From NZ13-RE01 sp049718665 (GTDB taxonomy: Bacteria; Dictyoglomota; Dictyoglomia; Dictyoglomales; Dictyoglomaceae): 64,000 nucleotides of DNA. The number at the start of each line of letters is the position of its first letter. Positions within the stretch are counted from its first letter, which is position 1. Of the stretch, positions 59,115 to 64,000 are shown one piece after another. The stretch covers positions 1 through 64,000 of the forward strand of contig JBNARO010000008.1 of the NCBI GenBank assembly GCA_049718665.1. Reading direction: 5' to 3'. The notes beneath the pieces are model-generated. The model worked only from the letters and a program-made list of their open reading frames with translations, made no database searches and had not been told where the DNA came from. A program made the translations under genes and the position numbers.

Positions 59115-59654
59115 TTATTTTCTGAAAGGCATACCAAAAAGGGCTAAAAGTTCTTTTGCCTCTTCATCAGTTTTTGCAGTAGTCACAATAGTTATATCCA
59201 TCCCACGAATTTTATCTATCTTGTCATATTCAATTTCGGGAAAAATTAATTGTTCTTTAATACCTATGGTATAATTACCTCTACCATCAAAAGAATTTGG
59301 AGAAACTCCTTGAAAATCTCTCACTCTTGGAAGAGCAATGTTTATTAATTTGTATAAGAAAGCATACATTCTATCCCCTCTTAAAGTTACCTTTAAACCA
59401 ATAGGCATTCCTTTCCTCAAATGGAAGTTTGATATGGACTTTCTTGCTCTTCTCACCAATGGCTTTTGACCTGTAATAATAGCTAAGTCTTTTGCAGCAG
59501 ACTCTATAGCAGAGGGATTCTGTACTGCATCACTTACTCCCATGTTCACTACAATTTTTTCTAAACGTGGTACAGCCATCGGGTTTTTATATCCAAATTT
59601 TTTCATCATTGCTGGAATAATCTCTTCTTTATATTTCTGTTTAAGAATCTCCAT
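59115..59654 (-). CDS. rplE: Ribosomal protein L5
   Basis: 179 residues. MAVPRLEKIVVNMGVSDAVQN (about 27), KPLVRRARKSISNFHLRKGMPIGLKVTLRG (about 75) and the GRGNYTIGIKEQLIFPEI segment are diagnostic. Binds 5S rRNA and P-site tRNA. Confidence 0.98.
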   Translation of the reverse strand: MEILKQKYKEEIIPAMMKKFGYKNPMAVPRLEKIVVNMGVSDAVQNPSAIESAAKDLAIITGQKPLVRRARKSISNFHLRKGMPIGLKVTLRGDRMYAFLYKLINIALPRVRDFQGVSPNSFDGRGNYTIGIKEQLIFPEIEYDKIDKIRGMDITIVTTAKTDEEAKELLALFGMPFRK

Positions 59655-59672
59655 ATATATTCCTCCCCACTT

Positions 59673-59996
59673 TTATACACTATCAATAACCTCATTGCAT
59701 TTTTTGCAAACTCTTACTTTTTGCCCTGTTTCTAATATTGAATTTTTAATTCTTGTTGGTTGATTACAACGGGGACAAATTAACATAACCTTACACCTAT
59801 AAAGAGGTGCAGGTTTCTCAATAATACCACCTTGTCTGTTTTTTGGTGTTGGACGCATATGTTTTTTAACTATATTTATCCCTTCTACAATTACTTTATT
59901 TTCCTTTGGAAGGACATTTATAACTTTCCCTTTCTTCCCCTTGTCCTTTCCAGCAATAACTAAAACTAAGTCTCCTTTTTTAATTCCAAAACCCAT
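59673..59996 (-). CDS. rplX: Ribosomal protein L24
   Basis: 107 residues. KGDLVLVIAGKDKGKKGKVINVLPKENKVIVEGIN (KOW motif, about 7-40) and a C-terminal zinc-like CPRC...CKKC pair (about 76-100). Assembly initiator of the 50S subunit. Confidence 0.97.
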   Translation of the reverse strand: MGFGIKKGDLVLVIAGKDKGKKGKVINVLPKENKVIVEGINIVKKHMRPTPKNRQGGIIEKPAPLYRCKVMLICPRCNQPTRIKNSILETGQKVRVCKKCNEVIDSV

Positions 59997-60008
59997 ATTT
60001 CTTCCTCC

Positions 60009-60371
60009 TTATATAACTTCAGCAGCTAAGGAAATAATTTTTGTAAAGTTTTTATCTCTTAATTCTCTAGCCACTGGTCCAAATACTCTTGTTCCCCTTG
60101 GATTACCTTGCTTATCTATAATAACTGCAGCATTATCATCAAATCTTACATATGAACCATCTTTTCTTCTTATTGCTTTCCGAGTGCGAATAACTACTGC
60201 ATATACTACATCACCCTTTTTAATGTTAGCTCGAGGAACAGCATCTTTTACACTAGCAACAATAATATCTCCTACTTCTGCTACAGTCTTCTTTCCAAGA
60301 ATTCTAAAACACATTATTTCCTTAGCACCACTATTATCAGCTACCACTAATCTCGTTTGTGGTTGAATCAT
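60009..60371 (-). CDS. rplN: Ribosomal protein L14
   Basis: 120 residues. MIQPQTRLVVADNSGAKEIMC at the start and VFGPVARELRDKNFTKIISLAAEVI at the end are near consensus. ATG 60371 lies inside the last 35 bases of rpsQ; GGTGAG is eight bases upstream. Confidence 0.97.
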   Translation of the reverse strand: MIQPQTRLVVADNSGAKEIMCFRILGKKTVAEVGDIIVASVKDAVPRANIKKGDVVYAVVIRTRKAIRRKDGSYVRFDDNAAVIIDKQGNPRGTRVFGPVARELRDKNFTKIISLAAEVI

Positions 60372-60666
60372 CTTTCTCACCTTCCTCCACAAGTTCTTCT
60401 GTTACAGAAGGAACAAATTCTGCTTTCTTAAGTATTTTCACTAATCTCCATCTTTTTTCTTTACTTAAAGGTCGTGTTTCTTGAATTAAGACAATATCTC
60501 CTTCTTTAGCCTCTTGATTTTCATCATGAACCTTATATTTTTTTAATTTTTTTACAGTCTTTTTGTATAATGGATGAGAAAAAGTATTCTCTACAAGAAC
60601 TACAATAGTTTTCTGCATTTTAGCACTTACTACTTTTCCAATCATTTCTCTTCTTTTACCCGCCAT
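60337..60666 (-). CDS. rpsQ: Ribosomal protein S17 with C-terminal extension
   Basis: 109 residues; the conserved S17 part (REMIGKVVSAKMQKTIVVLVEN to RPLSKEKRWRLVKILKKAE) ends near residue 84, and a 25-residue acidic tail (SVTEELVEEGEKDDSTTNEI) follows. The tail coding region overlaps the L14 start by 35 bases. The tail is unusual for S17. Confidence 0.96.
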   Translation of the reverse strand: MAGKRREMIGKVVSAKMQKTIVVLVENTFSHPLYKKTVKKLKKYKVHDENQEAKEGDIVLIQETRPLSKEKRWRLVKILKKAEFVPSVTEELVEEGEKDDSTTNEISGS

Positions 60667-60884
60667 AATTTTCTCTCCTCACCTTTAGATTTATTAAGCT
60701 CACGCTCTCTCAATATGGTCAATATCCTTGCTATATCTTTTTTAACCATTTTAATTCTATGAGGATTTGTAAGTCCACCAGTGCTTAACTGAAATCTAAG
60801 ATTAAAAAGCTCAGTTCTTAATCTTTTTAATTCTTCCCTAAGTTCTTCATCACTTTTTTCTCTTAATTCCTTAGCTTTTACCAT
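60642..60884 (-). CDS. rpmC: Ribosomal protein L29
   Basis: 80 residues. KAKELREKSDEELREELKRLRTELFNLRFQLSTGGLTNP and the KMVKKDIARILTILRERE helix are diagnostic. A basic tail of about 15 residues overlaps the rpsQ start by 25 bases. Lies at the polypeptide exit. Confidence 0.96.
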   Translation of the reverse strand: MVKAKELREKSDEELREELKRLRTELFNLRFQLSTGGLTNPHRIKMVKKDIARILTILRERELNKSKGEERKLWRVKEEK

Positions 60885-60886
60885 AC

Positions 60887-61306
60887 TTATTCACCACCTA
60901 ACTCTCGAGTTACAAAGCGTGTTTTAATAGGAAGTTTACTTCCCGCTATTCTTATTGCTTCTCTTGCTTCTTCCTCAGGAATACCTGCAATTTCAAATAA
61001 AATAGTTCCAGGCTTTACTACAGCTACCCAATCTTTAACATCACCCTTACCGCCACCCATTCTACTTTCTGCAGGTCTTGCGGTAATAGATTTATCTGGA
61101 AAAATTCTAATCCAAACTCTTCCGTTTTTTCCCGCATGACGAGTAAGAGTTCTTCGAACTGCTTCTATTTGTGCACTGGTAATCCAAGCTGGAGCCAACG
61201 CTTGAATTCCATAATCTCCAAATACCACTCTATTTCCACGACTTGCTTTACCTTTCAGTCTGCCACGATGTTGTTTTCTATATTTAACTCTTTTAGGCAT
61301 CAACAT
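60887..61306 (-). CDS. rplP: Ribosomal protein L16
   Basis: 139 residues. MLMPKRVKYRKQHRGRLKG is the common L16 start; ATG 61306 is seven bases after GAGGTG and overlaps rpsC by 14 bases. KGDVKDWVAVVKPGTILFEIAG (about 85) agrees. Confidence 0.98.
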   Translation of the reverse strand: MLMPKRVKYRKQHRGRLKGKASRGNRVVFGDYGIQALAPAWITSAQIEAVRRTLTRHAGKNGRVWIRIFPDKSITARPAESRMGGGKGDVKDWVAVVKPGTILFEIAGIPEEEAREAIRIAGSKLPIKTRFVTRELGGE

Positions 61307-62027
61307 CGTAATTCACCTCATCCTTTTCAAAATCTTCGTCTTCTAAGAATATACCAGTAGCTTTTGTAGGAATTTCCTCTACTATTTCTTTTCCTAACTC
61401 TGGTCTATCACCAAGATAAATCCATACTTTTACTCCGATGACTCCTGAAATAGTTTTTGCTTCAGCAAAACCGTAGTCTATATCTGCTTTCAAGGTTTGT
61501 AATGGGACTCTTCCTTCTCTAAACCACTCGGATCTTGCAATTTCAGCCCCATTTAATCTTCCAGAACACATTACTTTTATACCTTTTGCTCCTGCCCTAA
61601 GAGCTCTATTTATAGCCTGTTTCATTGCTCTCTTATAGCTTACTCTTCTCTCAATTTGTGAAGCAATATTTTCTGCTACCAACTGAGCATCAAGCTCAGG
61701 ATTCCTAATTTCTTTTACAGAAATAAATACATTTTTATTTGTTAACTTCATCAAATTTTTACGAATATTTTCTATCTCCATACCCCCTCGACCAATAAGC
61801 ATACCAGGTCGTGCAGTATGTATGGTAATATCTACTCTATTTGCTACCTTTCTTTCTATTTCAATCAAAGAAACTCCTGCTTGGGCATAATTAGTCTTAA
61901 TATAATTCCGAATAGCCCAGTCTTCATGCAATAAAATAGAGTAATCTAATTTTGTTGCAAACCAGTGACTTTTCCAATCTTTTGTAATTCCTAATCTAAA
62001 ACCATACGGATGTGTTTTCTGTCCCAC
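61293..62027 (-). CDS. rpsC: Ribosomal protein S3
   Basis: 244 residues. MGQKTHPYGFRLGITKDWKSHWFA start, KH domain with RPGMLIGRGGMEIENIRKNL (about 76), and the C-terminal domain EIARSEWFREGRVPLQTLKADIDYG (about 165). Part of the mRNA entry helicase. Acidic C-terminal tail. Confidence 0.98.
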   Translation of the reverse strand: MGQKTHPYGFRLGITKDWKSHWFATKLDYSILLHEDWAIRNYIKTNYAQAGVSLIEIERKVANRVDITIHTARPGMLIGRGGMEIENIRKNLMKLTNKNVFISVKEIRNPELDAQLVAENIASQIERRVSYKRAMKQAINRALRAGAKGIKVMCSGRLNGAEIARSEWFREGRVPLQTLKADIDYGFAEAKTISGVIGVKVWIYLGDRPELGKEIVEEIPTKATGIFLEDEDFEKDEVNYDVDA

Positions 62028-62028
62028 T

Positions 62029-62373
62029 TTATTCCTCCTCCTTTTCCTGGACGTAAATAACTATATGGCTATTTCTTTTCTGAATAATATCTGCACGTCC
62101 CCGAGCTCTTGGATTAATCCTTTTCCACCGTGGAGCTTCATTAACCCATGCACGAGATATATATAGTCTCTCTCCTCTTAAACCAAAATTATGTTCTGCA
62201 TTTGCCCTTGCAGATCTTAGACATTTTAAAATGAAATAAGAAGCCTTATGAGGTAAGGCTTCTAAAATTGCCTCTGCTTCGCTCACCATTTTTCCTCTAA
62301 CCAAATCTATTACTCTTCTTGCTTTATAAGGAGATATTCTCACATATTTACTTTCTGCTTTCACCTCAAACAT
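62029..62373 (-). CDS. rplV: Ribosomal protein L22
   Basis: 114 residues. EVKAESKYVRISPYKARRVIDLVRGK at the start and the tunnel-lining hairpin AWVNEAPRWKRINPRARGRA (about 80) are diagnostic. ATG 62373 is chosen; upstream codons belong to rpsS in another frame. GGGAGG is about 11 bases before it. Confidence 0.97.
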   Translation of the reverse strand: MFEVKAESKYVRISPYKARRVIDLVRGKMVSEAEAILEALPHKASYFILKCLRSARANAEHNFGLRGERLYISRAWVNEAPRWKRINPRARGRADIIQKRNSHIVIYVQEKEEE

Positions 62374-62389
62374 TTTATATTCTACCTCC

Positions 62390-62674
62390 CTACTTAATAG
62401 CTGTGATTCGAGCTGTAGGAATTCTATGACCAGTAAAAGTACGAGTAGGCGCAAATTCTCCCAATCTATGCCCAATCATATTTTCTGTAATATATATGGG
62501 AATATGTTTTCTCCCATTATAAACTGCAATAGTATGTCCCACCATTTCTGGGACAATAACAGATCTCCGGGACCAAGTTTTTATTATTCTTTTCTCTCCC
62601 TTTTCATTGAGTTTTCTTATCTTTTCTAAAAGCTTAGGATCTACATAAGGTCCTTTTTTTAATGAGCGACTCAT
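62390..62674 (-). CDS. rpsS: Ribosomal protein S19
   Basis: 94 residues. MSRSLKKGPYVDPKLLEKI start and NGRKHIPIYITENMIGHRLGEFAPTRTF (about 53) are near consensus. Confidence 0.98.
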   Translation of the reverse strand: MSRSLKKGPYVDPKLLEKIRKLNEKGEKRIIKTWSRRSVIVPEMVGHTIAVYNGRKHIPIYITENMIGHRLGEFAPTRTFTGHRIPTARITAIK

Positions 62675-62688
62675 GAATTCCTCCCCTC

Positions 62689-63534
62689 TTACTTTACTTC
62701 CTTCTTAGCATTCGCCCTTTGAACAATGAAACGATTAGAAGGTTTTCTCTTCTTACGAGTCTTATATCCTAAGGTAGGTTTTCCCCATGGAGTCAAAGGT
62801 CCTGGATGCCCAATAGGAGCTTTACCTTCACCACCGCCATGAGGATGATCTACCGCGTTCATAGCAGAACCTCTCACATGAGGTCTCCTACCTAACCATC
62901 TATTTCTTCCTGCTTTTCCTAAGATAACATTCTTATGATCAATATTCCCTACCTGTCCTATGGTTGCTCTGCATCTTAGATCAAAAAGCCTTATTTCTCC
63001 AGAGGGAAGACGGACATAAGCCCATTTTCCTTCTTTTCCAAGAATCTGAGCAAAAGTTCCAGCAGCTCTTACTAATTGTCCTCCCCTTCCTGGATAAAGT
63101 TCCAAATTATGAATTAAAGTACCATCTGGAATATTTTTCAAAGGTAAGTTATTTCCAACTTTTATATCCACATTTTCCCCAGAAATTATAGTATCCCCTA
63201 CTTTTAACCCTTCAGGAGCAATTATATATCTCTTTTCCCCATCAGCATAATGCAATAAAGCAATCCTTGCGGATCTGTTAGGATCGTACTCTATGCTTGC
63301 TACTTTAGCAGGGATTCCATCTTTATCTCTTCTAAAATCAATTATCCTATAGAGTCTTTTATGTCCCCCGCCTCTAAATCTTACAGTTATATTTCCAAAA
63401 TTATTTCTCCCTCCAGACTTTTTTAATGGAACAACTAAAGACTTTTCTGGCTCTTCCTTTGTTATTTCAGAAAAGTCTGGAAGAAGAGCATGCCTTGTTC
63501 CTGGTGTTATAGGTCTTAACTTCTTAAGTGGCAT
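62689..63534 (-). CDS. rplB: Ribosomal protein L2
   Basis: 281 residues. KKLRPITPGTRHALLPDFSEI start, HKRLYRIIDFRRDKDGIPAKVASIEYDPNR (about 58) and the GSAMNAVDHPHGGGEGKAPIG motif near the peptidyl centre (about 222-242, with the conserved His). Ends in a basic tail. Confidence 0.98.
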   Translation of the reverse strand: MPLKKLRPITPGTRHALLPDFSEITKEEPEKSLVVPLKKSGGRNNFGNITVRFRGGGHKRLYRIIDFRRDKDGIPAKVASIEYDPNRSARIALLHYADGEKRYIIAPEGLKVGDTIISGENVDIKVGNNLPLKNIPDGTLIHNLELYPGRGGQLVRAAGTFAQILGKEGKWAYVRLPSGEIRLFDLRCRATIGQVGNIDHKNVILGKAGRNRWLGRRPHVRGSAMNAVDHPHGGGEGKAPIGHPGPLTPWGKPTLGYKTRKKRKPSNRFIVQRANAKKEVK

Positions 63535-63546
63535 AATCTATACCTC

Positions 63547-63834
63547 CTATACTCCACTAATTAATTCAATCTTATATCCTGGCTGTAGAGTTACAATTGC
63601 TTTTTTCCTCTTAGAAGTATATCCTTGAGAGATCCCTAACCTTCTTAATTTAGGCTTCTCATTTATAATAGCTACTTTTTTAACCTTTACTTTAAAAATT
63701 TCCTCTACAGCCCTTCTAACATCAATCTTATTAGCATCTCTTGCTACTTCAAAGACATACTTCCCTTCTTTAGCCAAATTCAAACTTTTCTCTGTCAATA
63801 TAGGCTTAATAATTACAAGATATGGATCTTTCAT
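63547..63834 (-). CDS. rplW: Ribosomal protein L23
   Basis: 95 residues. KPILTEKSLNLAKEGKYVFEVARDANKIDVRRAVEEIFKVKV (about 10-50) is diagnostic. ATG overlaps the rplD stop (ATGA). Docks SRP and trigger factor. Confidence 0.97.
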   Translation of the reverse strand: MKDPYLVIIKPILTEKSLNLAKEGKYVFEVARDANKIDVRRAVEEIFKVKVKKVAIINEKPKLRRLGISQGYTSKRKKAIVTLQPGYKIELISGV

Positions 63835-64000
63835 TTCAAAAATGCCTCCTCTAATACAGGAATTGCATCTACTGTGAGGACCAAATATTCATATTTTAAT
63901 AAATCATAGACATTTAGACAAGAGGCAATTATTGTTTTTACATTTTCGATATTGGAAGTTGCTCTTTTTATAACTTCATCTTTTTTAGGAAGACTTACAA
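63831..64000 (-). CDS. rplD: Ribosomal protein L4, C-terminal fragment
   Basis: The last 56 codons of a gene continuing past the window edge. It reads SLPKKDEVIKRATSNIENV, then VYDLLKYEYLVLTVDAIPVLEEAF, the usual L4 C-terminus. Placed before L23 as expected in the S10 operon. Confidence 0.92.
   Translation of the reverse strand, partial: VSLPKKDEVIKRATSNIENVKTIIASCLNVYDLLKYEYLVLTVDAIPVLEEAFLK

Noticed and set aside
62374..62475. 34-codon N-terminal extension of L22
   Set aside because: It overlaps rpsS in another frame and does not resemble L22; the conserved start is at 62373.

Overview
The window looks like chromosomal DNA of a thermophilic, AT-rich bacterium, most probably a Dictyoglomus relative. 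This is an inference: proteins are rich in Lys, Glu and Ile, tRNA genes are GC-rich in an AT-rich background, and Firmicute-like features (T-box, glmS ribozyme, Asp23/AmaP) sit beside a PilMNOPQ-type secretin locus. One run of 100 N (25860-25959) shows it is a scaffold or draft assembly. I see no phage, transposon or CRISPR array; nearly all of it is core genome. The new interest lies in RNA regulation and gene layout.

Layout. (1) 1-480, minus strand: a tRNA-Thr(TGT), tRNA-Tyr(GTA), initiator tRNA-Met, tRNA-Thr(GGT) cluster reading into tuf from one strong promoter. (2) 512-4150, plus strand: six-domain S1 protein, YdjM-like membrane protein and serS. (3) 4147-6303, minus: polar amino-acid ABC transporter, divergent from hslO (6429-7313, plus). 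(4) 7345-34480, minus: about 27 kb of almost gap-free genes closed by one terminator. In transcription order: pilD, four pilin-like genes, pilMNOP, a giant secretin, pepP, efp, accB, accC, asp23/amaP/DUF2273, nusB, dxs, tlyA, nadK, recN, then a branched-chain amino-acid catabolic set (ptb, leucine dehydrogenase, P-loop NTPase, four-subunit 2-oxoacid:ferredoxin oxidoreductase), a Nudix hydrolase and alanine dehydrogenase. (5) 34506-36745, minus: tRNA-Val followed directly by a threonine T-box and thrS. (6) 36783-40046: a 6S-like RNA with its own promoter, then alaS and ruvX. (7) 40063-47536: rplM, rpsI, AMMECR1, radical SAM, OB-fold protein, glmM, glmS ribozyme, glmS, acpS, TPR protein. (8) 47591-64000: the S10-spc-alpha ribosomal superoperon from the end of rplD to rplQ, extended by an ECF energy-coupling module and truA.

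How genes work together. ptb, leucine dehydrogenase and the oxidoreductase form a plausible route from Leu/Ile/Val to branched acyl-CoA and acyl-phosphate with reduction of ferredoxin. glmM and glmS supply UDP-GlcNAc precursors, and the ribozyme cut site falls exactly at the glmM stop codon. thrS is controlled by uncharged tRNA-Thr, and both tRNA-Thr genes of this window carry the discriminator base the T-box needs.

Limits: all names come from motif recognition by eye; no database search or folding program was run.
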